From positions 1-64,000 of the forward strand of contig CAUJIP010000012.1 of the NCBI GenBank assembly GCA_963205235.1: 64,000 bases of DNA, read 5' to 3'. The position numbers were made by a program, and so were the translations under genes. A model generated the notes under the pieces. It was given only the letters and a program-made list of their open reading frames with translations. It did no database searches and was not told the origin of the DNA. Positions 17,742 through 26,996 of the stretch are shown here, one piece after another. Numbering within the stretch: the first letter of the stretch is position 1; each line of letters starts with the position of its first letter. Source of the DNA: Pseudomonadota bacterium. GTDB taxonomy: Bacteria > Pseudomonadota > Alphaproteobacteria > Rhodobacterales > Rhodobacteraceae.

Positions 17742-19343
17742 ATGATCGGACAAGGAAAGGGATGGGCGCGCTGGCTGGCCGGTGCCGCCATGGCTCTGGC
17801 GCTGGCGACCACCCCGGCGCTGGCGGACGATACGCTGGACAGGGGCGTGGGATCGGAATGGTCCTCGCTTGACCCGCAGGTGAACTTTGACGCCGCAGCG
17901 GGCTGGATTCTGGCGGATGCCTATGAAGGGCTGGTCAACTTTGACCCGACCGGCAAGATCATCCCCGGCGCCGCCGAAAGCTGGGACGTCAGCGATGACG
18001 GCAAGACCTATACCTTCCATCTGCGCGAAGGATTGAAATGGTCGAACGGCGATCCGCTGGTCGCGCAGGATTTCGTCAACGGCGTGCTGCGGACGCTGAA
18101 CCCCGACACGGTGTCGGAAAAGGGCTATTACTTCTATTCCACCATCCAGATCAAAGGCGCCGGAGCCCTTGCAAATGCCGAGACGAAGGACCCAGCCGTC
18201 CTTGGCATGACTGCGCCGGATGACCGCACTGTGGTAATCGAGATGGACACGCCCGCGCCCCATATCCTGGACCTGATGGGGTCGTTCCAGCTTGCGCCCC
18301 TGCATTCCCCCAGCTTTGCCGCAGGCGGCGCGGCGGCATTCATCGATCCGGCGCAGGTCGTGTCGAACGGGGCCTATGTCATCAAGGAAGTCGTCCCGCA
18401 AAGCCATGTGCTGCTGGAGAAAAACCCGAACTACTGGGACGCGGCCAACGTGAAGATCCCCTTCGTCAAGTATCACGTCACCGAAGACGTGGGCACCGAA
18501 CTGAAACGCTATCAGGCGGGTGAACTGGACATCACCTATGACATTCCGCTGGCCGATCTGGAACGGCTGACGGCGGAAACCCCCGATGAGGTGCGGGTCT
18601 TCGGGTCGACCTATCTGATCTACTACAGCTTCAACCTGTCGAACCCCGACCTTGCCAACCTCGACCTGCGCCGCGCGCTGTCGCTGGCCTTGGACCGTGA
18701 GGTGCTCGAGGGCAAGATCGTCAAGGCGGGCGGCGTGCCGACCCTGTCTTATGCCGGGGGTTTTGATCCTGACTATCCTGCCCCCCAGATCGCCGAAGCT
18801 GCCATGACCCAGGCCGAACGCGAGGCCTTGGCGCAAGAGCTTTATGCCAAGGCGGGCTATGGGCCGGACAATCCGCTGAAGCTGTCAATTGCAACGACAG
18901 TGGCCGAAGTGAACATCCGCCGCGCGCAAGGGGCTGCGCTGATGTGGAAGAAAGTGCTGGGGGCCGAGGTCGAGCTGAACTCGATGGAACGCAAGGCCTG
19001 GCTGGACCTGTTCTACACCGACGATTGGACGATCTTTGCCGATAACCTGGTGGGCGACTTTGCCGGACCCGAGACGTTCCTGTCCTACATGCGCCCTTCG
19101 GCCGAGGCAGGCTATGGTTGGGAAAGCCCGGCGTTCGAGGCAGCGATGGACGAAGCCGCGCAGGTGCCGGACAAGGCCGGTCGCTATGTCGGTCTGGCCA
19201 AGGCGGAACGCATCCTCTTGGACGACTACATCTTCGCGCCCATGGCCATCGAACCCTACCGGCATCTGGTGAAACCCAATGTCAAAGGCTTTGAAGCCTC
19301 GGCTGCGGGCTATCACAACAGCCAGTTCATGTCGCTGGAATAG
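17742..19343 (+). CDS. Peptide ABC transporter substrate-binding protein (OppA/DppA type)
   Basis: A 533-residue periplasmic binding protein, SBP family 5. A signal peptide is evident: basic start, hydrophobic core ([17 protein letters not shown]) and cleavage near residue 28. The hallmark segments [20 protein letters not shown] near 62-82 and the [17 protein letters not shown] region near 95-110 are present. It delivers oligopeptides or similar amides to the OppB-OppC permease encoded next. The ribosome site GGGAGAG is strong. A perfect 12-bp hairpin follows its stop codon. Confidence 0.9.
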   Translation: MIGQGKGWARWLAGAAMALALATTPALADDTLDRGVGSEWSSLDPQVNFDAAAGWILADAYEGLVNFDPTGKIIPGAAESWDVSDDGKTYTFHLREGLKWSNGDPLVAQDFVNGVLRTLNPDTVSEKGYYFYSTIQIKGAGALANAETKDPAVLGMTAPDDRTVVIEMDTPAPHILDLMGSFQLAPLHSPSFAAGGAAAFIDPAQVVSNGAYVIKEVVPQSHVLLEKNPNYWDAANVKIPFVKYHVTEDVGTELKRYQAGELDITYDIPLADLERLTAETPDEVRVFGSTYLIYYSFNLSNPDLANLDLRRALSLALDREVLEGKIVKAGGVPTLSYAGGFDPDYPAPQIAEAAMTQAEREALAQELYAKAGYGPDNPLKLSIATTVAEVNIRRAQGAALMWKKVLGAEVELNSMERKAWLDLFYTDDWTIFADNLVGDFAGPETFLSYMRPSAEAGYGWESPAFEAAMDEAAQVPDKAGRYVGLAKAERILLDDYIFAPMAIEPYRHLVKPNVKGFEASAAGYHNSQFMSLE

Positions 19344-19350
19344 GGGCACA

Positions 19351-19377
19351 GGCCCGGGCGGGCCACCCGCCCGGGCC
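19351..19377 (+). repeat. Intercistronic hairpin between binding-protein and permease genes
   Basis: A perfect 12-bp stem, GGCCCGGGCGGG/CCCGCCCGGGCC, with a 3-nt loop, 7 bp after the binding-protein stop and 7 bp before oppB. There is no T run. In ABC operons such stems protect the upstream message from 3' decay, so the binding protein is made in excess over the permeases. Confidence 0.7.
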
Positions 19378-19384
19378 GCATATC

Positions 19385-20308
19385 ATGCTGCGATTCATCG
19401 GAAAACGGCTGTGGCACGGGGGGCTGACGCTGGCGGCGTTGGTCACGCTGACCTTTTTCGTCATGCGCCTTGCCCCCGGAGGGCCGTTTTCCCGCAATCG
19501 CAAGATCAGCCCGGAAGTGCAGGCCAATATCGAGGCCGCCTTCCATCTGGACGAACCCCTGTGGATGCAGTTCGGTCGATTTGTCTGGGGCGTCCTGCGC
19601 TGGGACCTTGGCCCTTCGACCAAGCACCGCGACTATTCGGTCAACGACCTTATCGCCAGCGGCCTGCCCTATTCGCTGACCATCGGCTTCTGGGCCATCG
19701 TGATCGCGGCACTGGTTGGCATCGCCCTTGGCATGGCGGGGGCATTGCGGCGCAATTCGGTCCCCGACTATCTGGCGGGGACGGTTGGCGTCGTGGGCAT
19801 CGCCGTCCCGATCTTTGTCATCGGCCCCTTGTTCCAGGCTTTCTTTTCGTTGCGACTGGGGTGGTTTCCGGTTGGCGGCGTGAATGACGGAGCGCGTTCG
19901 CTGATCCTGCCGGTGATCGTGCTGGCCTTGCCGAACATCGCCTATATCAGCCGCCTGACCCGCACCTCGATGATCGAGACCCTGCGCGAAAACCACGTCC
20001 GCACTGCGCGGGCCAAGGGCGTGGGCTGGCGCAGGGTGCTGACCTCGCATGTCCTGACCGGGGCGCTTTTGCCGGTGATCGCCTATCTTGGCCCGGCAAC
20101 CGCCGCGATCATCACCGGCTCGATCCTGATCGAGACGATGTTCGCCGTCCCCGGAATCGGGCGGCATTTCGTCGATGCTGCCCTGAACCGGGACTACCCC
20201 TTGGTCATGGGGATCACGCTTCTTTATGGCGGGCTCTTGATCCTGTTCAACATCGGCACCGACGTGATCCGCGCGATCCTTGACCCGAGGATCCGCAATG
20301 AGCGTTGA
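19385..20308 (+). CDS. Peptide ABC transporter permease (OppB/DppB type)
   Basis: A 307-residue inner-membrane permease with six predicted membrane segments. The N-terminal MLRFIGKRLWHGGLTLAALV helix and the EAA loop near 195-225 (TARAKGVGWRRVLTSHVL) contact the ATPase subunits. The closing part ETMFAVPGIGRHFVDAAL is typical of OppB/DppB. It pairs with the OppC protein encoded 11 bp back inside its own 3' end. Confidence 0.93.
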   Translation: MLRFIGKRLWHGGLTLAALVTLTFFVMRLAPGGPFSRNRKISPEVQANIEAAFHLDEPLWMQFGRFVWGVLRWDLGPSTKHRDYSVNDLIASGLPYSLTIGFWAIVIAALVGIALGMAGALRRNSVPDYLAGTVGVVGIAVPIFVIGPLFQAFFSLRLGWFPVGGVNDGARSLILPVIVLALPNIAYISRLTRTSMIETLRENHVRTARAKGVGWRRVLTSHVLTGALLPVIAYLGPATAAIITGSILIETMFAVPGIGRHFVDAALNRDYPLVMGITLLYGGLLILFNIGTDVIRAILDPRIRNER

Positions 20309-21185
20309 TGTCCTTTCCCGCGAAACCGCGCCGCCGCCATCGGCGTCGACCTTGCGGCTGCAGTTTCGCCGTTTCCGCAAGAACCATCTTGCCATGGCCT
20401 CGGTCTGGCTTCTGGCGCTGATTGTGCTGGGCTGCTTCTTCGGACCCTACGCATTCCCCTTTACCGGCGAGGATGCCGATTTCGACTTCATCTCTGCCCC
20501 GGCGCATTTCCAGTGGCCGCATCTTTTCGGCACCGACGAATTCGGTCGCGACCTGCTGGTCCGGGTGCTGGAAGGCGGGCAAGTTTCCTTGACCATCGGC
20601 TTTCTGGGCGCACTTGTCGCAGGCGTGATCGGTGTCCTTTACGGGGCCGTTGCGGGCTTTGTCGGCGGCAGGGCCGACGGCCTGATGATGCGCGCGGTCG
20701 AGATCCTTTATGGCTTTCCCTATGTGATCCTGGTGATCCTGCTGTCGCTTCTGTTTGGCGGCGGCAACCTTGCGCTTTTCGCCGCCATCGTCTTCACACT
20801 GTGGCTGACCCCCGCCGTCATCGTCCGGGCGCAGGCGCAAAGCCTTGCCCGCCGCGAATTCATCGAGGCCGCCCGCGCCGGTGGCATGACCGGTCGGCAG
20901 ATCGTCCTTGAACATATCGTGCCGAACTGCATGTCAGTGGTGATCGTCTACGGCAGCCTTCTGGTGCCCGAAGTGATCCTTTCGGAATCGTTCCTGTCGT
21001 TCCTTGGGATCGGCATCAAGGAACCGCAGGCCAGCTGGGGCAACCTGATTTCTTCCGGTACCTCGGCGATGGACAGCGACTTGCGGCTTCTCTTGCTGCC
21101 GGGGGTGCTGCTTGCCCTTGTCCTTCTCTGCCTCAACTTCATCGCCGATGGGCTGCGTGACGCCTTTGACCCAAATGACCGCTGA
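20298..21185 (+). CDS. Peptide ABC transporter permease (OppC/DppC type)
   Basis: A 295-residue permease with the N-terminal OppC domain (FRKNHLAMASVWLLALIVL near residue 30), the HLFGTDEFGRDLLVRVL motif near 80-95 and the EAA loop (EAARAGGMTGRQIVLEHI) near 195-212. It ends with SFLGIGIKEPQASWGNL. The ATG at 20298 gives an 11-bp overlap with oppB and was chosen over an in-frame TTG 18 bp earlier. It is translationally coupled to both neighbours. Confidence 0.93.
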   Translation: MSVDVLSRETAPPPSASTLRLQFRRFRKNHLAMASVWLLALIVLGCFFGPYAFPFTGEDADFDFISAPAHFQWPHLFGTDEFGRDLLVRVLEGGQVSLTIGFLGALVAGVIGVLYGAVAGFVGGRADGLMMRAVEILYGFPYVILVILLSLLFGGGNLALFAAIVFTLWLTPAVIVRAQAQSLARREFIEAARAGGMTGRQIVLEHIVPNCMSVVIVYGSLLVPEVILSESFLSFLGIGIKEPQASWGNLISSGTSAMDSDLRLLLLPGVLLALVLLCLNFIADGLRDAFDPNDR

Positions 21186-22152
21186 ACCGCTTCTTTCCCT
21201 GCAGGACCTGACCGTCCGCTTCCGCCTGCCGCAGGGGGAAACGGTGGCCGTCGATGGCGTGTCGCTTGACCTTGCGCCGGGCGAGGTGCTGGGCATCGTC
21301 GGTGAAAGCGGATCGGGCAAAAGCCAGATCCTTTATGCGCTGATGGGGCTGCTGGCCTCCAACGGCAGGGCCGGGGGCCGTGCGCTGTTTCAGGGCCAAG
21401 ACCTGCTGGCGCTGACCGAAGCGCAGCTTGACCGGGTGCGGGGCCAGGACATCTCGATGATCTTCCAGGACCCGATGACCTCGCTGAACCCCTATACCCG
21501 GGTTGTCGATCAACTGGCCGAAGGGCTGATCGTCCACAAGGGACTGTCCAGGGCCGATGCGCGGGCCGAAGGTGTGCGGATGCTGGACCGCGTCCGCATT
21601 CCCGATGCCGCGCGTCGCGCCCGGCTTTACCCGCATGAGTTTTCCGGCGGCATGCGGCAGCGGGTGATGATCGCGATGGCGCTGCTGGCGCGGCCCAAGC
21701 TTTTGCTGGCCGACGAACCCACCACCGCGCTGGACGTGACCATTCAGGCGCAGGTCCTTGACCTGATGGCGGAACTGGGGCGCGAGACGGGGACGGCCAT
21801 CGTGCTTGTCACCCACGATCTTGGCGTCGTGGCGCGTCTTTGCGACCGGGTGGCGGTTTTGTATGGCGGTCGGGTGATGGAAGAAGCCAAGGCCGAGGCT
21901 TTGTTTGACACCCCCTCGCACCCCTATACCCGTGGTCTTCTGGCCGCGATGCCCCGGCTTGAAAGCCCGCTTACCCCCCGCCTTGGCACCATTCCCGGCA
22001 CACCGCGGTCCGGCGGGGGCGACCTTCCCGGCTGCCCCTTCGCTGCCCGCTGCACCGAACGGTTGGACCACTGCACGACCACGCGCCCCGTGCTGCAATC
22101 CACTGCCCCCGACCGCCGCTCTGCCTGCCACTTGATCGAGGCCGCGACATGA
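21175..22152 (+). CDS. Peptide ABC transporter ATP-binding protein (OppD/DppD type)
   Basis: A 325-residue ATPase. The Walker A motif is GESGSGKSQ near residue 42; the base after GKS is Gln rather than the usual Thr. The signature is FSGGMRQR, Walker B is [12 protein letters not shown] and the H-loop is LVTHDLG. The C-terminal oligopeptide-transporter extension carries Cys residues (about 282, 289, 298) of the type that bind an iron-sulphur cluster in DppD. The start overlaps oppC by 11 bp. It powers uptake together with the OppF protein. Confidence 0.93.
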   Translation: MTAEPLLSLQDLTVRFRLPQGETVAVDGVSLDLAPGEVLGIVGESGSGKSQILYALMGLLASNGRAGGRALFQGQDLLALTEAQLDRVRGQDISMIFQDPMTSLNPYTRVVDQLAEGLIVHKGLSRADARAEGVRMLDRVRIPDAARRARLYPHEFSGGMRQRVMIAMALLARPKLLLADEPTTALDVTIQAQVLDLMAELGRETGTAIVLVTHDLGVVARLCDRVAVLYGGRVMEEAKAEALFDTPSHPYTRGLLAAMPRLESPLTPRLGTIPGTPRSGGGDLPGCPFAARCTERLDHCTTTRPVLQSTAPDRRSACHLIEAAT

Positions 22153-23117
22153 CCCTGCTGGAGTCCCGCAACCTTGGCGTCGGCTACAGGATCCCCGGCA
22201 CGGGCCTTTTCTCCGCTGCGCGGATGCTGCCGATTGTCCACGACCTGTCGCTGACGCTTGACCCCGGCCGCACCCTTGGCGTCGTGGGCGAAAGCGGCTG
22301 CGGCAAATCCACCCTTGGCCGCGCGCTGTTGCGGCTGATCGTGCCCTCGGACGGGCAGGTGCTGTGGCAGGGCGAAGACATGGCCACGATCCCCGACCTG
22401 CGCCGCCGTCGGGCGGAGATGCAGATCATCTTTCAGGACCCCGTCGCAGCCCTTGACCCCCGGATGACGCTGGCCAAGATCGTCAGCCGACCGCTGGCAA
22501 CCTTTGAACCCAACCTGTCGCGCAAGGATGCCCGCGCCCGCGCGGTTCAGGCGCTGGAACAGGTCGGCCTTTCCGCCGATTTCGCCGACCGCTTCCCGCA
22601 TGAGCTGTCGGGCGGGCAGGCGCAAAGGGTGGGCATCGCCCGCGCCATCGTCGGGCGGCCAAAGCTGATCATCTGCGACGAACCCGTCTCGGCGCTGGAT
22701 GTGTCAATTCAAGCGCAGGTGATCAACCTGTTGATGGAGCTGCAGGAAAAGATGGGCTTGGCGCTTGTCTTCATCTCGCACAATCTGGCAGTGGTCCGGC
22801 ATATCAGCCACGATGTGATGGTGATGTGCCTTGGCCGCGTGGTCGAACAGGCACCCCGGAGTGAATTCTACGCCCGCCCGCTGCACCCCTATTCACAGGC
22901 GCTGATGGACGCCGTTCCCGAACCCGACCCCCGCCGCGAAAAGGGCCGCGTCGGCACTGCGCTGGCGGGGGAACTGCCATCCGTCCTGAACCCGCCGCCC
23001 GGCTGCGTCTTTGCCAGCCGCTGCCCCAAAGCCACCGACCTTTGCCGCCAGACCCGCCCGGAGTTGCGCACGGTCGCCCCGGGCCGCCAAGCCGCCTGCC
23101 ATTTCATCGAGGCCTGA
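22149..23117 (+). CDS. Peptide ABC transporter ATP-binding protein (OppF/DppF type)
   Basis: A 322-residue ATPase with Walker A GESGCGKST near residue 50, signature LSGGQAQR near 155 and Walker B LIICDEPVSALD near 177. A C-terminal OppF extension (LHPYSQALMDAVPEPDP, then a Cys-rich end) is present. It overlaps oppD by an ATGA junction. Together these genes form a complete importer of the SBP-B-C-D-F type. Confidence 0.93.
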   Translation: MTLLESRNLGVGYRIPGTGLFSAARMLPIVHDLSLTLDPGRTLGVVGESGCGKSTLGRALLRLIVPSDGQVLWQGEDMATIPDLRRRRAEMQIIFQDPVAALDPRMTLAKIVSRPLATFEPNLSRKDARARAVQALEQVGLSADFADRFPHELSGGQAQRVGIARAIVGRPKLIICDEPVSALDVSIQAQVINLLMELQEKMGLALVFISHNLAVVRHISHDVMVMCLGRVVEQAPRSEFYARPLHPYSQALMDAVPEPDPRREKGRVGTALAGELPSVLNPPPGCVFASRCPKATDLCRQTRPELRTVAPGRQAACHFIEA

Positions 23118-23118
23118 G

Positions 23119-24948
23119 ATGACCGAAGCCCCTACAGATTGGGCCGCCCTTTGGGCCGCTTGCCCCCAGCTTTCCAACATCCAAGCCAGCGCCGATGGAC
23201 GATGGGCCTTCTGGTGCTGGCAAGGCATGACCGACACGGATGAGGTCTGGTGCGCACCTTTGGACGGGTCCGCCCCGCCCCGGCGACTGACCCATGGGCA
23301 GGATCATTTCCTGATCCGTGATGTCAGCCCCGATGGTTCGCGCCTGCTGCTCGCCCAGTCGGTGAATGCCTGCGAACATGATCACCTGCTGCTGCTTGAC
23401 CGCGACAGTGGGGCACTGACGCAACTTACCCCTACGCAGTCCACCCACTATGTCTATGGCGGCTGCCTGTCGGCGGATGGAACCAAGGTCTTTTTCTTGG
23501 CCGATGTCGACTATGCGACCGGCGAGGTGACGCAGGGGTCATGGCTCTGGTCACAGGACCTTGCGACCGGGGCCCGCACCTGTATTGCCCGTGCTGATAG
23601 CCCGCCGCATTTCTATGTCGGCCCGAAACTGTCACCCGATGGAACCCGGCTTCTCTGGCACCGCAGCGAACGTGATCCCGGAGGCTATCAGCTTTGGACG
23701 ATAGGCACCGATGGCACGGGCCTGCGCGAGGTGCTGAACCTTGGCCCGAAGAACAACGTCCTTGCCGACTGGCTGGACGATGACCGCATCGCCTTTGTGG
23801 CCGAGCATGATGATCGCGACCGGCTGGGCACCCTGACCCTTTCCACCGGCGCAATCGACTGGATCGCTGGCGAACCTGACCTTTGCCCGCATGACGTTCT
23901 GGCCGGAACCGGTACGGCCTTTGCCTGCATCCACCACGACCAGTCGAACACCCGCGCCGCGCTGGTCGAAGACGGCACGCTTCGCGCCCTTCCAAACCAT
24001 TCGGGCCGTCGCAGCCTGCTGCCGCATGCCGCCCTGCCGAATGGCGGCTGGCTGGCCGAAGCCTATGACGCCGACGCCCCGCATGATCTTGTCGCCGTGG
24101 CTGCAGATGGCACCTGCCGCGTGATCGCGCGGGCTGAACCGAACCCTGACCGCCGCTTCATCGCCCCGCAGGACTTCCGCTGGACTGCCCCGGATGGCAT
24201 GGCGATGCAGGGCTGGCTTTACCGGCCCGAAGGCCCCTGCAAAGGCCTGATCGGCTATGTCCACGGCGGACCGACCTGGCATTCGGAAGACTGGGTCAAC
24301 CCGAAGATCCAGTTCTTCGTGGCCCAAGGCTATGCCGTGCTTGACCCGAACTATCGCGGCTCGACCGGCTTTGGCCGCACGCATCGTGAGGCGGTCAAGG
24401 ATGACGGCTGGGGCGGGCGTGAACAGGCCGACATCAAGGCGGGGCTGGAGGCTGCGCTGGCATCAGGCATCCCCGGCCCGGTCGCGGTAATGGGCAACAG
24501 CTATGGCGGTTTCTCCAGCTGGTTCGCCATCACCCGTCATTCCGATCTTGTAACAGCGGCAATCCCGATGTGCGGGATGTATCGGCTGGACATCGATTAC
24601 CACGCCACCGAAATGCCGCATGGCCGCGCCTATTCCGAGGAAATGATGGGCGGCACGCCTGAAGAGTTGCCCGAAAAATATGACAACGCCTCACCCGGCC
24701 GGTTTATCGACCAGATCAGGGGGCAGGTGATGGTGGTGCATGGTCTGGCTGACAGCAACGTCGGGCCAGAGAACACCCATGTGGCACTCCGCGAGCTTGC
24801 GGCGGCAGGCATCCCGCATGAATCGCTTTTGTTCGACAACGAGGGCCACGGCATCTTTCGCCGGTCAAACGTGGAAACCTATCTGCGGCAGGCGACCGAT
24901 TTCCTGTTCAAGGCGTTTCGGGCGACAAACGGTCAGACCAGCGCCTGA
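23119..24948 (+). CDS. S9-family peptidase (acylaminoacyl-peptidase/oligopeptidase type)
   Basis: A 609-residue serine peptidase with an N-terminal beta-propeller (about 20-350; WD40-like LSPDGTRLLW repeats) and a C-terminal alpha/beta hydrolase. The triad is Ser461 in GNSYGG, Asp545 in HGLADSN and His577 in NEGHGIF. GGPTWHSEDW and LDPNYRGSTGFG are family motifs around the oxyanion site. It lacks a signal peptide, so it works in the cytoplasm on imported short or N-blocked peptides. It starts one base after the oppF stop codon and is last in the transporter operon. Confidence 0.9.
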   Translation: MTEAPTDWAALWAACPQLSNIQASADGRWAFWCWQGMTDTDEVWCAPLDGSAPPRRLTHGQDHFLIRDVSPDGSRLLLAQSVNACEHDHLLLLDRDSGALTQLTPTQSTHYVYGGCLSADGTKVFFLADVDYATGEVTQGSWLWSQDLATGARTCIARADSPPHFYVGPKLSPDGTRLLWHRSERDPGGYQLWTIGTDGTGLREVLNLGPKNNVLADWLDDDRIAFVAEHDDRDRLGTLTLSTGAIDWIAGEPDLCPHDVLAGTGTAFACIHHDQSNTRAALVEDGTLRALPNHSGRRSLLPHAALPNGGWLAEAYDADAPHDLVAVAADGTCRVIARAEPNPDRRFIAPQDFRWTAPDGMAMQGWLYRPEGPCKGLIGYVHGGPTWHSEDWVNPKIQFFVAQGYAVLDPNYRGSTGFGRTHREAVKDDGWGGREQADIKAGLEAALASGIPGPVAVMGNSYGGFSSWFAITRHSDLVTAAIPMCGMYRLDIDYHATEMPHGRAYSEEMMGGTPEELPEKYDNASPGRFIDQIRGQVMVVHGLADSNVGPENTHVALRELAAAGIPHESLLFDNEGHGIFRRSNVETYLRQATDFLFKAFRATNGQTSA

Positions 24949-25700
24949 CGGATCATGTTCAGCCCGGTCACGACCAGCAGGCCTTGGGTCCAGCGGCGAA
25001 AGCGTTTCTGATCCAGCCGGTTCTGCACCGCATTGCCCAGAACCATCCCGATCATGCCCGGCACGCACAGCGCCGCCGAAAAGGCCAGCGTGTGCAGATT
25101 GGCCAGCCCCGTGGCCAGATGCGCCGCCAGCAGGATCACCGCGCTGATCAGATAGATCACCCCCTGCGCGCGGACCGACTCGGCCTTCTCGGCCCCTGTG
25201 GACAGCAAGAACACCAGTAGTGGAGGGCCCCAGATCCCCGAAACCCCGCCATAGAGCCCGCTGACCACCCCAAGCGCCCATTCGGCCCGGACCCGATGCT
25301 GCAGCTTGATGGCAAGGCTACGCCCCAGCAGTTGCAGCCCCGCGAATACCGAGATCGGCACCCCCAGCAGCAGAAGATACAGCGTCTTCGGGATCACCTC
25401 GGCAAAGGGCGCCGAAATCGCGATGCAGACCAGCGTTGCAATCAGGAACCTGTGATAGGTCACGACCGTCGCCTTGGTCGAGCCAGTGCCTTGTCGAAAA
25501 GCCTGACTGATATTGGTCACCAGCGTCGGCAGGATCAGCCCGGCAAGGGCCAGTTCCTTTGGCAGAAACATCGCGAAGCCCGACACCATGATCATCGGCA
25601 TCGCAAAGCCGACCACCCCTTTGACGAACCCGGCCAAAAGCGCGATGGCCAGCGCCGCGACAAAGGCCTGCGGCTCCAGCCCCGCCATGAACATGTCCAT
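24933..25700 (-). CDS. TauE/SafE-family sulfite exporter-like membrane protein
   Basis: A 255-residue membrane protein with about eight hydrophobic segments. It carries the family repeat GFVKGVVGFAMPM near residue 25 and its counterpart GLYGGVSGIWGPPLL near 150. TauE/SafE proteins move sulfite, sulfoacetate or other organic anions out of or into the cell; the substrate here is unknown. Its last 16 bp overlap the convergent end of the S9 peptidase gene. The start is uncertain between 25700 and 25694. Confidence 0.85.
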   Translation of the reverse strand: MDMFMAGLEPQAFVAALAIALLAGFVKGVVGFAMPMIMVSGFAMFLPKELALAGLILPTLVTNISQAFRQGTGSTKATVVTYHRFLIATLVCIAISAPFAEVIPKTLYLLLLGVPISVFAGLQLLGRSLAIKLQHRVRAEWALGVVSGLYGGVSGIWGPPLLVFLLSTGAEKAESVRAQGVIYLISAVILLAAHLATGLANLHTLAFSAALCVPGMIGMVLGNAVQNRLDQKRFRRWTQGLLVVTGLNMIRQALV

Positions 25701-25809
25701 CCGCACCCCCGCCTTCGCCTTGTTCTTGCAGGGCCTTGGGGTAATGAAAAGCCCCGTTGACGCCCGCCGACCCAAAGGCTTTCATGCGGCCATTCCCAGT
25801 GAGGTTGCC

Positions 25810-26334
25810 ATGCACGCCCCCCGTCTGCGCCATTTTCTTGCCGCCCTTGTCCTTCTGACCGGCCCAGTCGCGGCGGAACTTGCCCCGATCGCCACCGCTC
25901 CGGGGATCAAGGTCGAAAGCCTTGGCGTCTATTGCAATCTTGAATCGGAAGGCCGCGAAGACGCCCCCGAAACGGATCTTGGCTATATCGACATCCTGTC
26001 CGGCATGCCGGATTTCGCGTTTCAACAGCGCGAGATTCCGGCGCGTCTCGGAATCTCGTTCGGGCTTGTCGCCACGTCGGATCGTGACATCTATCAGGCC
26101 CGGATCGAAACCCAGCGGCCCGGCGCGGCCAAGCCCGATGTCTGGTATTCCGATTTCATCGCCGGGGAACCCGCCCTGCGTGGTTTCAGCTTTGACTTTG
26201 CCCGTGAATTGACGCCCGGCATCTGGAAGATGGACGCCTATGACGGAGCCGTGCTGCTTTACAGCGTCGAATTCGAGGTTCTGCCGGGGTCCGAACTGCC
26301 CGGCGTATCCTCGGACTGCAACCTTATGTCATGA
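25810..26334 (+). CDS. Exported DUF3859-like protein, first of a tandem pair
   Basis: A 174-residue protein with a signal peptide (hydrophobic core FLAALVLLTG, cleavage after PVAA near residue 22). The mature part starts with a VESLGVYC segment and carries REIPARLGISFGLV and FARELTPGIWKMDAYDG, which resemble DUF3859. Two Cys (near 41 and 170) could form a disulfide. Function is unknown. Its stop overlaps the start of its paralogue in an ATGA junction. Confidence 0.7.
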   Translation: MHAPRLRHFLAALVLLTGPVAAELAPIATAPGIKVESLGVYCNLESEGREDAPETDLGYIDILSGMPDFAFQQREIPARLGISFGLVATSDRDIYQARIETQRPGAAKPDVWYSDFIAGEPALRGFSFDFARELTPGIWKMDAYDGAVLLYSVEFEVLPGSELPGVSSDCNLMS

Positions 26335-26864
26335 AGCCGCTTCCCCCGGTCTTTGCGGTCATCACTGCGGTCTGGCTTGGGGCAAAGGCCGTCGCCGAAC
26401 CCGCCGCCCCCAGCATCGGGCCTTCGGTCGATCATCTGGAATTGGGCATCTTCTGCGCCATCGAGGCGATGGGTCAGGCCCCGGCTCCGGGAACCCTGTC
26501 GGGCTGGCTGCATGTGCCAGATCGCGACATCACCTTCGACTGGCCCGACCGCCAGACCGTGCCCGCAGCGCTTGGACTGGCTTTTGGGACAAGGGTCCAG
26601 ATGGTCCCCGGCATCACAATCCCCTTCGGTGAAATGCGGGTCTATCGGCCTGGTAGTGCCAAGCCAGAAACCTGGGGCACGAATTTCAACGACCTCGGCG
26701 AAACGCTCGCCTTCTTTCGCTTTGATCGCGAAGACGAGTTGATCTCCGGCATTTGGCGGTTCGAGGGGTGGGACGGCCCGCACCAGCTGTTCTCGGTCGA
26801 ATTTGAAGTGGTCCCGGCCACGGACCTGCCCGAAATCGCCGATACCTGCGGCGCCGCGTCATGA
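26331..26864 (+). CDS. Exported DUF3859-like protein, second of a tandem pair
   Basis: A 177-residue exported protein (signal core VFAVITAVWLGAKAVAEP) with the same plan as its upstream neighbour: HLELGIFC at the start, TVPAALGLAFGT in the middle, ELISGIWRFEGWDG and FSVEFEVVP at the end, and paired Cys. The two are clear paralogues from an old tandem duplication, now strongly diverged. They are translationally coupled, so the products may act together. No function is known. Confidence 0.68.
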   Translation: MKPLPPVFAVITAVWLGAKAVAEPAAPSIGPSVDHLELGIFCAIEAMGQAPAPGTLSGWLHVPDRDITFDWPDRQTVPAALGLAFGTRVQMVPGITIPFGEMRVYRPGSAKPETWGTNFNDLGETLAFFRFDREDELISGIWRFEGWDGPHQLFSVEFEVVPATDLPEIADTCGAAS

Positions 26865-26913
26865 GCGACAAGCGACACATTCGGTCGCAACTTCGATCCT
26901 TTACGAAATCTTA

Positions 26914-26931
26914 TTGCGCTGCAAATGCGAA
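26914..26931. promoter_or_regulatory. Candidate regulator site upstream of mcd
   Basis: TTGC-GCT-GCAA (26914-26924) followed by ATGCGAA lies 60-80 bp before mcd. GCAAA/TTTGC sites are bound by ScfR-family regulators (PccR/RamB type) of acyl-CoA genes in this group. The match is partial, so this is a suggestion only. Confidence 0.3.
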
Positions 26932-26996
26932 GGCGTTAGGTCTTCGCGGGTGCAGAATCTCGCAGGACACCCATGATGCCGCATGATGGAAACGCC

